A stretch of DNA of 64,000 nucleotides from CAADGU01 sp035444285. GTDB lineage: Bacteria > Chloroflexota > Anaerolineae > Promineifilales > Promineifilaceae. The notes beneath the pieces are model-generated. The model was given only the letters and a program-made list of their open reading frames with translations, did no database searches and had not been told where the DNA came from. Below, in pieces: positions 1 to 8,669 of the stretch. Position numbers and translations under genes: made by a program. Where the stretch lies: positions 387,464-451,463 of the forward strand of contig DAOMOK010000004.1 of assembly GCA_035444285.1 (NCBI GenBank), in the 5' to 3' direction. Each line of letters starts with the position of its first letter. Within the stretch, counting starts at the first letter, position 1.

Positions 1-2
1 TA

Positions 3-698
3 CTGGGCAAAATCAACAAGCTTCAGATTCACCACATCTTCCCCAAATCTCGCCTGTACGACCAAGGTCATCATCGCGCTCACGTCAATGCACTGGCTAA
101 TTACTGTTTTCTGACACAGGGAACCAACCTGAGTATCAGTAACCGTTATCCCCAAACTTACTTTCCCGAGATTGAAGCCAAACAGCCTGGCGCGCTGGCC
201 TCGCAATGGATACCTATGGACGAGAATCTCTGGCGTATGGAAAACTATCTGGACTTCCTGGCTGCCCGCCGTGAACTCCTGGCCAAAGCTGCCAATGCTT
301 TCCTCGACGGCCTGCTCACTGAAACACCCAGCAGAACACCCGCTGATTTAGATGTCAGCGACGAAGTGATCTCTATTCCTGGGGGCATTGCTGATGACAC
401 TGAAAGTGATCTTCTCATCAGCACCAACATATGGGTTACCGAACAAGGATTGCCCGAAGGAGAAATGCAGTACGAGCTCCGTGATGGAACAATCGAGGAA
501 CCCCTGGCCTTGTTAGACCTGGCATGGCCTGAAGGTATCCAAACCGGTCTGAGTGAACCGGTGGCTTTACTCATTGACGAAGAAGTTGAAGTGCTGGAAG
601 CAGCCAGTGCTGCGGGTTTCCGTTGTTTCACCGATATTTACGACTTCCGCCATTATGTGGAAAGGGAAATAATGGCATTGACGCCGGAAGTTGCCTGA
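3..698 (+). CDS. C-terminal part of a DUF262/HNH (GmrSD-like) restriction-type protein, 5' end outside window
   Basis: An open frame enters from the window edge and runs to a stop at 696-698, giving 231 visible residues. It begins with an HNH-type motif (IHHIFPKS, about visible residues 9-16), followed by an Asn/Ala-rich stretch typical of the DUF1524 nuclease half of DUF262-DUF1524 proteins. Relatives include the type IV modification-dependent enzyme GmrSD and proteins encoded inside type I restriction operons. The last 90 residues form an acidic tail domain I do not recognise. An internal ATG at 216 would give a 160-residue product but would cut off the HNH motif, so I treat it as internal. 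hsdR starts 17 bp downstream, which suggests one operon. The family call rests on the HNH motif and its surroundings; the N-terminal DUF262 half cannot be seen. Confidence 0.75.
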   Translation: MGKINKLQIHHIFPKSRLYDQGHHRAHVNALANYCFLTQGTNLSISNRYPQTYFPEIEAKQPGALASQWIPMDENLWRMENYLDFLAARRELLAKAANAFLDGLLTETPSRTPADLDVSDEVISIPGGIADDTESDLLISTNIWVTEQGLPEGEMQYELRDGTIEEPLALLDLAWPEGIQTGLSEPVALLIDEEVEVLEAASAAGFRCFTDIYDFRHYVEREIMALTPEVA

Positions 699-714
699 GT
701 GAGCATTCATACTC

Positions 715-3700
715 ATGACAGTCCACTCTGATTCCGAAGACGCCCTGGAACTCGCTACCCTTAACCGCCTGGCGGTGCTCGGCTGGACAGACCAGGCCAA
801 CTGTTACTACGAAGTGCAACAAGTGCCAGGCACTTCTGAAGTGCCTGGCACTTTGGGCCGGGAAACCCGCAGCGACGTCATCCTACGACCACGCCTGCGC
901 ACCGCCCTATACCACCTCAACCCGGAATTACCGACCGAGGCCATTGAAGCGGCCGTCAGCGAACTGTCCCGTGACCGCAGCGCCATGAGCCTGGTGGCAG
1001 CCAACCAGAAAATCTACCAGATGCTCAAAGAAGGCGTGCCGGTGGAATATCCTGATGAGGAAGGCAGTCATCAGCAAGCACTGGTTAAGGTTATCAACTG
1101 GCGCGAACCGGCACAAAACAACTTCTTCCTGGCGCAGCAGCTCTGGGTCACCGGCCCACACCATACTCGCCGCACCGATCTCATCGGCTTTGTCAACGGC
1201 CTGCCGCTCCTGCTCATCGAACTGAAAAAAGCGTCCATCAACCTCAAACACGCCTACGAAGACAATCTGGCCGACTACAAAAGCACCATCCCCCAACTGT
1301 TCTGGTACAACGCCCTCATCCTGCTCAGCAACGGCAAAGATGCCCGCCTGGGTTCTCTCACTGCCCCCTGGGATCATTTCGCTCGCTGGAAACGCATCAA
1401 CAGCGAAGGCGAAAGCGGCGTCATCAGCCTGGATACCATGTTACGCGCTACCTGCCAGCCGGAGCGGCTGCTCGACCTGGTAGAAAATTTCACCCTGTTC
1501 AGCCAGGGACGCGGTGAAACGGCTAAAATTGTGGCTAAAAATCACCAATATCTGGGCGTCAATAACGCGTTGCAGGCGGCGCAGGACATCCAGACAAACC
1601 AGGGGCGGTTGGGCGTTTTCTGGCATACGCAAGGCAGCGGCAAAAGCTATTCCATGGCCTTTTTCTCCCAAAAGCTGCTGCGCACCGTGCCTGGCAACTG
1701 GACGTTTGTCATCATCACCGACCGGCTGGATCTGGATGACCAGATTTACAAAACGTTTGCGGCGGTTGGCGCTGTTACCGAGCCGGAAAAAACGGTGCGC
1801 GCCCAAAGCGGCCAGCACTTGCAGCAGTTGTTACAGGAAGATCATCGGTACATCTTCACCCTCATCCAAAAGTTTGGGCTGCCAAATGCCAGGCACTTCC
1901 AAAGTGCCTGGCATTTAGAAAGTGCCTGGCACTTAGGCTACCCCAAACTCTCTGACCGAAATGACATCATCGTGATCACCGATGAAGCGCACCGCAGCCA
2001 GTATGATGTGCTGGCGCAAAACATGCGCACCGCCCTGCCCAACGCCGCCTTCATCGGCTTCACCGGCACCCCGCTCATGGCCGGGGAAGAAAAAACACGC
2101 GAAGTGTTCGGCGATTACGTCAGCATCTACGACTTCAAGCAATCCATTGAAGACGAAGCCACCGTGCCGCTCTACTACGAGAACCGCATCCCCGAAGTGC
2201 AAATCATCAATGAAAACTTCGACCGCGACCTGGAACGTATCCTGGAAGAAGCAGAACTGGATGAGGCCCAGGAAGCGCGGCTGGAACGGGAGTTTGCCCG
2301 TGAATACCACATCATCACCCGTGATGACCGGCTGGAAAAAGTGGCGGCCGACATCGTGCAACATTTTGTAGGGCGTGGCTACCGGGGCAAGGGTATGATG
2401 GTGAGCATTGATAAGGTCACGGCCGGGCGTATGTTCGCCAAAGTCCGCGCTCATTGGGATCGGCAGTTAGCCATCTTGCGCGCGGAGTTGGAATCGTTGC
2501 AAGTGCCAGGCACTTTGGAAGTGCCAGGCACTTATGTGGACGAACTACGCGACACCATCGCCTTCATGGCCGCCACCGATATGGCGCTGGTGGTTTCTCA
2601 GGGGCAGAATGAAATCAGGCAGTTTGCTGAAAAAGGGCTTGACATCCGGCCGCACCGGGAGCGCATGAACAAAGAGCCGCTGGATGAGTATTTCAAAAAT
2701 CCCGACCACCCCTTGCGCCTGGTCTTCGTCTGCGCCATGTGGATGACCGGTTTTGACGTGCCCACCTGTTCCACTATTTACCTGGACAAGCCGATGCGCA
2801 ACCACACGTTGATGCAGACCATCGCTCGCGCCAACCGGGTGTACAAAGGCAAAAACAGCGGCACGATTGTGGATTACATCGGCGTCTTCCGCAATTTGCA
2901 GGCGGCATTGGCCATTTATGGCACGGGGCGTGGGGCTGATGGTGATGGGACACGGCCGATCAAAGCGAAAGAGGCGCTCATTGAAGAACTGGCCAATGCT
3001 TTGGATGAGACACGCCGCTATTTGCAGGCTTATGGCAGCAATCTGGACAACGTGACCGCCGCGCAGGATGTTTTCCAGCGCATCAAACTGATTGACGATG
3101 CCGTGGAAGCACTGGTGGTCAATGATGACACCCGCAACGGCTATTTGAATCTGGCGGCGCAAGTGGAACGGTTGTTTAAGGCCATCCTGCCTGACGAGCG
3201 AGTGAATCCTTATCTTGCGGCGCGAGCGGCGGTGAAGGTTATTGCCGACACCATTCGCAGCGACATGGAACCGGCCGATATTTCCGGCGTCATGGCCCAG
3301 GTGGAGGATTTGCTGGATCGTTCTATTGCCGGTTTTGCCATTCAGGAAACGGCCGAGGAACCATTTAATCTGGGCCAGATTGACTTTGAAGCGCTGCGGA
3401 AAAAGTTTGAGCAGGGACGCAAACAAACAGAAGCGATGAAGCTGCGCGGGCAGCTCAATGTGCAGTTGCAGCGTATGGTGCGGCTGAACAAATCTCGCGC
3501 TGATCTGGCGGAAAAGTTTGAAGAGTTGGTGCAGGCGTACAATGACGGCCGTCTGGGTGTGGACGAGTTCTTTGAACGACTGATGGCTTTTGCTCAGGAG
3601 TTGCAGGGTGAGGATCAGCGCAAAATTGCTGAGCAACTGAATGAGGAAGAATTAGCCATTTATGACCTGCTGCTAAAACCCCGCCCGGAATTGACAAAAG

Positions 3701-3960
3701 AGGAAATTAAGCAGGTTAAAGAGGTGGCCCGCCAGATGCTGCAAGCACTGAAAGCAGAAAAGTTGGTGCTGGACTGGCGCAAGAAGCAGCAGGCGCGGGC
3801 GGCCGTGCAAATGACGATTGAGACATGGCTGGATAAATTACCCGCCGCTTATTCCACAGATATGTGGAATCGGAAGGTACAACAGGTGTATACGCACATT
3901 TACGACAATTATTATGGTGACGGCCGTAGCGTTTATGCCAGTTTGGGTTTGGCAGCCTGA
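715..3960 (+). CDS. hsdR: Type I restriction enzyme R subunit (HsdR)
   Basis: The product has 1081 residues, the usual size of an HsdR motor/nuclease subunit, which translocates and cuts DNA in complex with HsdM and HsdS. The PD-(D/E)xK nuclease site is visible as D155 with the IELKK segment (E169, K171). The helicase motor has Walker A GSGKS at 307-311, a DEAH box at 423-426, the FTGTP motif near 449 and a late motif VI-like IARANRVY. The C-terminal third is helical and charged, as expected for subunit docking. The gene follows the HNH protein by 17 bp; hsdM and hsdS would lie upstream of the window. Three in-frame insertions of a short palindrome interrupt it at residues 36-46, 390-407 and 596-606. 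All leave the frame open and avoid catalytic motifs, so the enzyme could still work. Confidence 0.95.
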   Translation: MTVHSDSEDALELATLNRLAVLGWTDQANCYYEVQQVPGTSEVPGTLGRETRSDVILRPRLRTALYHLNPELPTEAIEAAVSELSRDRSAMSLVAANQKIYQMLKEGVPVEYPDEEGSHQQALVKVINWREPAQNNFFLAQQLWVTGPHHTRRTDLIGFVNGLPLLLIELKKASINLKHAYEDNLADYKSTIPQLFWYNALILLSNGKDARLGSLTAPWDHFARWKRINSEGESGVISLDTMLRATCQPERLLDLVENFTLFSQGRGETAKIVAKNHQYLGVNNALQAAQDIQTNQGRLGVFWHTQGSGKSYSMAFFSQKLLRTVPGNWTFVIITDRLDLDDQIYKTFAAVGAVTEPEKTVRAQSGQHLQQLLQEDHRYIFTLIQKFGLPNARHFQSAWHLESAWHLGYPKLSDRNDIIVITDEAHRSQYDVLAQNMRTALPNAAFIGFTGTPLMAGEEKTREVFGDYVSIYDFKQSIEDEATVPLYYENRIPEVQIINENFDRDLERILEEAELDEAQEARLEREFAREYHIITRDDRLEKVAADIVQHFVGRGYRGKGMMVSIDKVTAGRMFAKVRAHWDRQLAILRAELESLQVPGTLEVPGTYVDELRDTIAFMAATDMALVVSQGQNEIRQFAEKGLDIRPHRERMNKEPLDEYFKNPDHPLRLVFVCAMWMTGFDVPTCSTIYLDKPMRNHTLMQTIARANRVYKGKNSGTIVDYIGVFRNLQAALAIYGTGRGADGDGTRPIKAKEALIEELANALDETRRYLQAYGSNLDNVTAAQDVFQRIKLIDDAVEALVVNDDTRNGYLNLAAQVERLFKAILPDERVNPYLAARAAVKVIADTIRSDMEPADISGVMAQVEDLLDRSIAGFAIQETAEEPFNLGQIDFEALRKKFEQGRKQTEAMKLRGQLNVQLQRMVRLNKSRADLAEKFEELVQAYNDGRLGVDEFFERLMAFAQELQGEDQRKIAEQLNEEELAIYDLLLKPRPELTKEEIKQVKEVARQMLQALKAEKLVLDWRKKQQARAAVQMTIETWLDKLPAAYSTDMWNRKVQQVYTHIYDNYYGDGRSVYASLGLAA
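821..853. repeat. Intragenic palindrome pair in hsdR (copy 1)
   Basis: Two 15-bp palindromes (AAGTGCC-A/T-GGCACTT) are separated by 3 bp, 33 bp in all, or 11 codons. It is read as VPGTSEVPGT within HsdR. Confidence 0.9.
1884..1934. repeat. Intragenic palindrome triplet in hsdR (copy 2)
   Basis: Three 15-bp palindromes of the same family are spaced 3 bp apart, 51 bp in all, or 17 codons. Here they are read in a different frame, giving a repeated SAWHLE-type peptide just before the DEAH box. Confidence 0.9.
2501..2533. repeat. Intragenic palindrome pair in hsdR (copy 3)
   Basis: Two identical 15-bp palindromes are separated by TGG, 33 bp in all. They are read as VPGTLEVPGT in the same frame as copy 1. 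Confidence 0.9.
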
Positions 3961-4097
3961 TTTCCAAATATAGCATGGGCAGGACTGGCCGATATGCTAG
4001 ATGCATCACTGCCACCCAATGTCCTTTCACCCCTTCACCCCCTCACCTTGCCATTCCCTCGTTACCCCATCGCTCCACCACACGCTATAATCCCCAC

Positions 4098-4126
4098 CCA
4101 TTCCTAATTCCTAATTCATAATTTCT
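4098..4126. repeat. 7-bp-period array (TTCCTAA type)
   Basis: Short tandem heptamers TTCCTAA, TTCCTAA, TTCATAA end a few bases before the start codon at 4130. A TATAAT-like hexamer lies just upstream at about 4086-4091, but I see no good -35 box. Confidence 0.6.
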
Positions 4127-4129
4127 CCT

Positions 4130-5416
4130 ATGACCACTAAAACCACCCTCCCTAACGGCCTCACCATTATTCTCAAAGAAATGCACCATGCGCCGGTGAT
4201 CTGTTTCATGGTCTGGTACCGCGTGGGCAGCCGCCACGAACGGCCGTCGCTGACCGGCGTTTCCCATTGGGTGGAGCATATGATGTTCAAGGGCACACCT
4301 ACCTTTCCCGATGGCACACTGGATCGGTTGGTCTCCCGCGAGGGTGGGCAGTGGAACGCCTTCACCTGGCTGGACTTCACCGCCTATTACGAGACGATGC
4401 CCGCTAACCGTATTGACCTGGCGCTGCGCCTGGAAGCCGACCGCATGATCAACACCATCATGGACGCCGACGAGGTGGAATCGGAGCGGGCGGTGATTGT
4501 GGCCGAGCGGCAGATGTATGAGAATGACCCGGATTTTCTGTTGAATGAGGAGTTAACGGCCGTCGCCTTCCGCGTCCACCCCTACCACCATGAGGTCATC
4601 GGCGACCTGGCCGATTTGCAGACGATGACGCGGGATGATTTGTACAACCATTATCGCCACTACTATGCACCGCAACACGCCACGCTGGTGGTGGTGGGTG
4701 ATTTTGTGACGGCCGATATGCTGGCTCGCCTGGAAGAATTGTATGGCGCTATTGCGACGGGTGAAAACAATACCCCCATTGCCCGCCCGGAACCGCGCCA
4801 GAATGGGGAACGGCGCGTGGTGGTACACGGCCCCGGTGACACCGCTTACCTGACGGTGGCCTACCGTGCGCCGGCGGCCGGTCACCCCGACTTTTTCCCG
4901 CTGGCGCTGCTGAATGCGGCCTGGGCCGGCGGCAGCAGTCTGGGCATGTTTGGCGGCAGCGGCAGCAACAAAAGCTCGCGGCTGTACAAAGCGTTGGTCA
5001 ATACGGAACTGGCCGCTTCCGTTTCCGGCGGCCTGACGCCAACCATTGACCCGTTTTTGTATACCATTCAAGCGGTGGTGCGGCACGGCCGTAGTCTGGA
5101 CGAAGTAGAAGCCGCTCTGGAAGCTGAATTGGCTCGCTTGCACAATGAGCCGATCACCCAGGCGGAACTGGACAAGGCGCTCAAGCGGGCCAAAGCGGAT
5201 TTTGTGCTGGCCGGGGAAAGTATCACCGGGCAGGCGCAGTTGTTGGGCATGGCTGAGGCGGTGGTGGGTGACTACCGCTGGTATGAGACGGTGCTGGAGC
5301 AACTTCATGCTGTCACCCTGGCGGATATGGAGCGGGTGCGGGGTACTTATTTGCAGAAACGTTACCGGGTTGTCGGCCGTTATGAACCGGAAGATGGCGT
5401 GATGCGTGATGCGTGA
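4130..5416 (+). CDS. M16 family zinc peptidase, catalytic subunit
   Basis: This is a 428-residue insulinase/processing-peptidase (M16) protein. The inverted zinc motif HxxEH is present as H46-W-V-E49-H50, and a third ligand fits E126, exactly 76 residues after H50 as in the family. So the active site looks complete. M16B enzymes work as two-subunit clamshells; the partner lacking the metal site is encoded at 10010-11296. There is no clear signal peptide, so it is probably cytoplasmic or loosely exported. The last codons (GVMRDA and stop) are read from a 7-bp repeat array that begins inside the gene, so the natural C-terminus has probably been replaced or extended by repeat DNA. The start at ATG 4130 follows a TTCCTAA array and has only a weak ribosome-binding sequence (TCTCCT is on the wrong strand). 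Confidence 0.9.
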   Translation: MTTKTTLPNGLTIILKEMHHAPVICFMVWYRVGSRHERPSLTGVSHWVEHMMFKGTPTFPDGTLDRLVSREGGQWNAFTWLDFTAYYETMPANRIDLALRLEADRMINTIMDADEVESERAVIVAERQMYENDPDFLLNEELTAVAFRVHPYHHEVIGDLADLQTMTRDDLYNHYRHYYAPQHATLVVVGDFVTADMLARLEELYGAIATGENNTPIARPEPRQNGERRVVVHGPGDTAYLTVAYRAPAAGHPDFFPLALLNAAWAGGSSLGMFGGSGSNKSSRLYKALVNTELAASVSGGLTPTIDPFLYTIQAVVRHGRSLDEVEAALEAELARLHNEPITQAELDKALKRAKADFVLAGESITGQAQLLGMAEAVVGDYRWYETVLEQLHAVTLADMERVRGTYLQKRYRVVGRYEPEDGVMRDA

Positions 5417-5436
5417 CCTCACGCATCACGCATCAT
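5399..5436. repeat. 7-bp-period hairpin array (TCACGCA type)
   Basis: Two and a half copies of GATGCGT are followed by two and a half copies of the reverse complement TCACGCA, forming a hairpin. The array contains the stop codon of the M16 peptidase gene. Confidence 0.85.
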
Positions 5437-5481
5437 TTTGTTTATGGTACAATGCCACAGGTTTTGCCTGAGGAGATTAAG

Positions 5482-6261
5482 ATGCCATCACCATTTCCGG
5501 GAATGGATCCCTATCTGGAAGGTTCACTGTGGACGACGGTGCATTTTTCGTTGAGCGCCGAAATTGTGCGCCAATTGGCCCCCAAACTGCGGCCACGTTA
5601 CCTGGTGTTACCGGCCGAACGTTTTGTGATGGAATCACCGGAGAGTGTGGCTATTACCACTGCCGAAATGTACCCGGACGTTGGCGTAACCGGGTACCGC
5701 GCAAACGATCATTGGCTGAGGGAAACGGCCGTCCTGACCCCACCGTTGCAAATGGCTACCGTGATTCCTGCCCCTATCCCTCACGTAACTATTGAAATTC
5801 GGGATGCCGCCAATCGGGAATTGGTCACGGCCGTTGAACTGCTATCCCCCACCAACAAACGCGGTGATGGGTACGACGAATACCTGGCTAAACGCCGCCG
5901 TATTCTCCTTAGTACCGCCCATTTGCTGGAAATAGATTTGTTACGCCAGGGCAAACGGGTACCGATGCAACAATCCTTGCCGCCCGCCCCCTATTTCGTA
6001 TTTCTCAGCCGCGCCGAAAAACGCCCCATCACCGATGTCTGGCCGATTGCCCTGTCTGACCCTTTGCCGACTGTGCCTGTGCCGCTGCTGCCGGACGATG
6101 GCGACGCGCTGCTGGATTTACAGGCTGCCTTTACGGCCATGTATGACCTTTTAGGTTATGACCGGGCTGTTGACTACACCAAACCGCCAGAACTGCCTTT
6201 GCCGGAGGCGATGGACGCCTGGGTGAAGGCGCATGTTATAGACCAGAGGAAAAACCCATGA
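5482..6261 (+). CDS. DUF4058 family protein
   Basis: The product has 259 residues and opens with MPSPFPGMDPYLE, the typical first segment of DUF4058 proteins. These are common in cyanobacteria and Chloroflexota and have no established function. A longer reading from 5413 would begin inside the repeat array; I chose ATG 5482 because it matches the family start and has GAGGAG nearby upstream. The centre has a TAVELLSPTNKRG-type block (near residues 110-125) that reminds me of nuclease-like folds such as Uma2, but I would not assign a catalytic role from that. The stop overlaps the start of the Uma2 gene by 4 bp, so the two are probably co-translated. Confidence 0.8.
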   Translation: MPSPFPGMDPYLEGSLWTTVHFSLSAEIVRQLAPKLRPRYLVLPAERFVMESPESVAITTAEMYPDVGVTGYRANDHWLRETAVLTPPLQMATVIPAPIPHVTIEIRDAANRELVTAVELLSPTNKRGDGYDEYLAKRRRILLSTAHLLEIDLLRQGKRVPMQQSLPPAPYFVFLSRAEKRPITDVWPIALSDPLPTVPVPLLPDDGDALLDLQAAFTAMYDLLGYDRAVDYTKPPELPLPEAMDAWVKAHVIDQRKNP

Positions 6262-6851
6262 GTACACCTACGGCCGTAGCCACTCCCACCAAACACTCCC
6301 CAAAGTTGTCGCCCAAATTGATAACCGGCGAAGAACTATACGCCATGGGCGATATTGGCCCGTCTGAATTAGTCAAAGGGGAGATAAAATACCACATACC
6401 CACCGGACACCCACACGGATATTTTGAGAGTTTGATAGCGTTTTTTCTCACCATGTTTGTACGCGAACACAAATCAGGGCGGGTGCTTACTGGGGAGGTC
6501 GGCATTTATACTGACCGCAACCCGGATACAGTACGTGCTGCTGACGTGATATTTATTTCCCATAAACGATTTCGTCAGGCGCGTTCGGCTGGTTATCTGG
6601 ATGTGGCCCCAGAACTGGTGGTGGAGGTAATGTCGCCGGACAATACCTGGAGCGAGGTACAGAAGAAACTGGCGGAGTATTTTGCCGTTGACGTGCTGAT
6701 GGTATGGGTGGTAGACCCGCAATTAGAGCAGGTTCATGTCTATCGTTCGCCAGAGCAGATGAAGTTGTTGCGTAAAGAAGATGCGCTAACGGGGGGAGAT
6801 GTATTGCCTGGTTTTCAGGTGGCGTTAACCGAGATTTTTACGGCCGAATAA
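6258..6851 (+). CDS. Uma2 family (DUF820) putative endonuclease
   Basis: This 197-residue protein belongs to the Uma2/DUF820 group, which has a PD-(D/E)xK-type restriction fold and is highly multiplied in cyanobacteria and Chloroflexota. Visible family features are RAADVIFISHKR (Asp of the core), PELVVEVMSPDNTW (the ExV strand) and a C-terminal VWVVDPQLEQVHVYRS strand pair. The usual lysine after the second acidic residue is not obvious, so activity is uncertain. It overlaps the DUF4058 gene by 4 bp (ATGA). Its target and role are unknown; mobile-element-associated or homing functions have been suggested for the family. Confidence 0.85.
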   Translation: MSTPTAVATPTKHSPKLSPKLITGEELYAMGDIGPSELVKGEIKYHIPTGHPHGYFESLIAFFLTMFVREHKSGRVLTGEVGIYTDRNPDTVRAADVIFISHKRFRQARSAGYLDVAPELVVEVMSPDNTWSEVQKKLAEYFAVDVLMVWVVDPQLEQVHVYRSPEQMKLLRKEDALTGGDVLPGFQVALTEIFTAE

Positions 6852-6866
6852 GCCGCATACCCTATT

Positions 6867-8669
6867 TTGAAACGAGTACCTGCCCTCCTCCTCCATGCCA
6901 TACGCCGCTTACCGGGCACATTTGATGATGAAGAACGCCGCCTGGTAGTGCAGTCTGTAGTTGTGGGCGTGGTGGTGTGGGCTATTGTTTACCCCCTAAA
7001 GCTTGGCGTCCACTGGCTCTTTGACCTGACCTTGCACAGTCTGGAACAATTAGGGCATGGGCCACAGCAGCTGTTCGTATTGGCGCCGCTGTTGGTAGGG
7101 GCGTTGATTGTGGCGGGCATTGCCCGTTTCCACGCGGTCATTGTGCATTATCGGGATGATGAGGGCGTCATTCACGAACTGAACGATGTGGAAGGGGATG
7201 GTCTGGAGCGGGCCATCGCCCTCTATTACACCTCGGAACCGGCGTTTGAGCGCGTCTTGCAGGGGCAGGAAGGGCTGGATGTGCGCTGGCAGATGCCCAC
7301 ATTCTCGCTGGCGCTGCGGAAATTTGCGGCCACGTTGGTGACGCTGGGCAGCGGCGGTAGCGGCGGCCTGGAAGCCAGCGTCACCCTCATTGGCGAGAGC
7401 AGTTCCGCCGGTTTGTTCAAACCACGCCAACCCATTGCCAGGGTAAATGAAAAGATCGGCATGGTTGGCCGTTTCTGGCGCTGGTGGCAGGCGGATGACC
7501 CCGACGAGTTGCAGACAGCGCAGTTGAGCGGCATTGCCGCGGCGGTGGCTGTGTTGTTGGGTGCGCCGCTGACGGCCGCATTTTTTGCCATTGAAGTGAT
7601 GTACCGCCAGCGACCGCTTATCGAAAAGCTGGCCTACACGCTGATTTCGGCGCTGGTGGCTTATTCGCTGACTGACCTGGTGACGGTGGGTCATCCTGTT
7701 ATTTTTTCAGTAGAGCAGCATTATGTTCCGCCCACATCGCCGCGTTATTATGCGGTGGTGGTGTTGCTGGCTACGGCCGTGTCCCTGGTTAGCATCCTCT
7801 TTGGCCGCTTTCGCGCTTTCACCGACCGCCTCTTTCACCATCGTTTTGCCGATTCTCGACCGCGCCTGCTAGTGGGGGCTGCCATCACCGGTCTGATCGC
7901 GTTTGCCGTGGCCATCTTCACCTTTGAGTTTGACCTGTGGGAAAATGGGCTGGAACTTGTTTTAGGAACGGGAGACAGCGTGATCAATGCCGCCCTGGCC
8001 GGCGAACTGACCCTGGCGGTGGCTTTACTGGCGCTGGCGGCCAAGATGCCGGCCACCCTGGCTACAGTTGGTTCCGGCGGTTCGGCCGGTTTGCTGGTGC
8101 CCTCTCTCTTTTTTGGCACGATGGTGGCTTCGGCGTTTGCCATTCTTTTTGATTATGAACCCATGCTGCTTATTGTGCCGGGTATGACGGCGGCGTTGGT
8201 TTCTATTGTCAATGTGCCCCTGGCCGCTATCTTGTTCACGGTTGAATTGTTTGGTTCCGTGTATATGGTACCGGCGCTGCTGACGCTGGTTGTAACTTCA
8301 ATTTTGGCTCACAACCGGAGCATCTATCGCCCACAGCGAGAAAAAGCGGCCAAACGACAGATTATGCCCGGTGTGGGATCGCGCCGCATCGCGCCGCCGC
8401 CTTCCTGGTGGGGCAAGACGTTGGTGGAACTGGATTTACGCCGCCGTTACAACGTGAATGTGGTGGGGTTGATGGAATTCCAGGATGAAAATGGCCTGCC
8501 GCGGGTGCGGCTGGATACCTCTTCAACGGTGCCGCTATCGGATGGCGATATGCTGGTGGTGGTGGGCCGAGAAGAAAAGCTGGACGCATTGGAAACGGCC
8601 GTGCGCGCTGAACGTGAGGTCGGCTGGCAAGAGGCTGTGGCCGATGCGCTGGAAACAGAGGAACCATGA
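6867..8669 (+). CDS. ClC-type chloride channel/antiporter with C-terminal RCK/TrkA-C-like domain
   Basis: The 600-residue protein has a ClC core of many membrane helices. Signature loops are GSGGSGGLEA (in place of the usual GK/REGP loop), GAPLTAAFFAIEV, GSGGSAGLLVPSLFFG and NVPLAAILFTVELFG. The last 110 residues are soluble and look like a TrkA-C/RCK_C ligand-binding domain (LVELDLRRRYNVNVVG, then SDGDMLVVVGREEKLD). That suggests nucleotide- or ligand-gated anion flux. The start is TTG at 6867; no nearer ATG fits the first amphipathic segment. The stop overlaps the next gene by 4 bp. I cannot tell channel from proton antiporter by eye. Confidence 0.87.
   Translation: MKRVPALLLHAIRRLPGTFDDEERRLVVQSVVVGVVVWAIVYPLKLGVHWLFDLTLHSLEQLGHGPQQLFVLAPLLVGALIVAGIARFHAVIVHYRDDEGVIHELNDVEGDGLERAIALYYTSEPAFERVLQGQEGLDVRWQMPTFSLALRKFAATLVTLGSGGSGGLEASVTLIGESSSAGLFKPRQPIARVNEKIGMVGRFWRWWQADDPDELQTAQLSGIAAAVAVLLGAPLTAAFFAIEVMYRQRPLIEKLAYTLISALVAYSLTDLVTVGHPVIFSVEQHYVPPTSPRYYAVVVLLATAVSLVSILFGRFRAFTDRLFHHRFADSRPRLLVGAAITGLIAFAVAIFTFEFDLWENGLELVLGTGDSVINAALAGELTLAVALLALAAKMPATLATVGSGGSAGLLVPSLFFGTMVASAFAILFDYEPMLLIVPGMTAALVSIVNVPLAAILFTVELFGSVYMVPALLTLVVTSILAHNRSIYRPQREKAAKRQIMPGVGSRRIAPPPSWWGKTLVELDLRRRYNVNVVGLMEFQDENGLPRVRLDTSSTVPLSDGDMLVVVGREEKLDALETAVRAEREVGWQEAVADALETEEP

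Noticed and set aside
1884..1934. Frameshift or pseudogene in hsdR
   Set aside because: The palindrome array is a multiple of three and the frame continues through all later motifs.
2545..3636. 363-residue minus-strand frame within hsdR
   Set aside because: It is an antisense shadow; hsdR has all motifs in frame, and the shadow lacks any domain.
4553..5422. 289-residue minus-strand frame opposite the M16 peptidase
   Set aside because: Shadow; the plus strand has the full zinc site.
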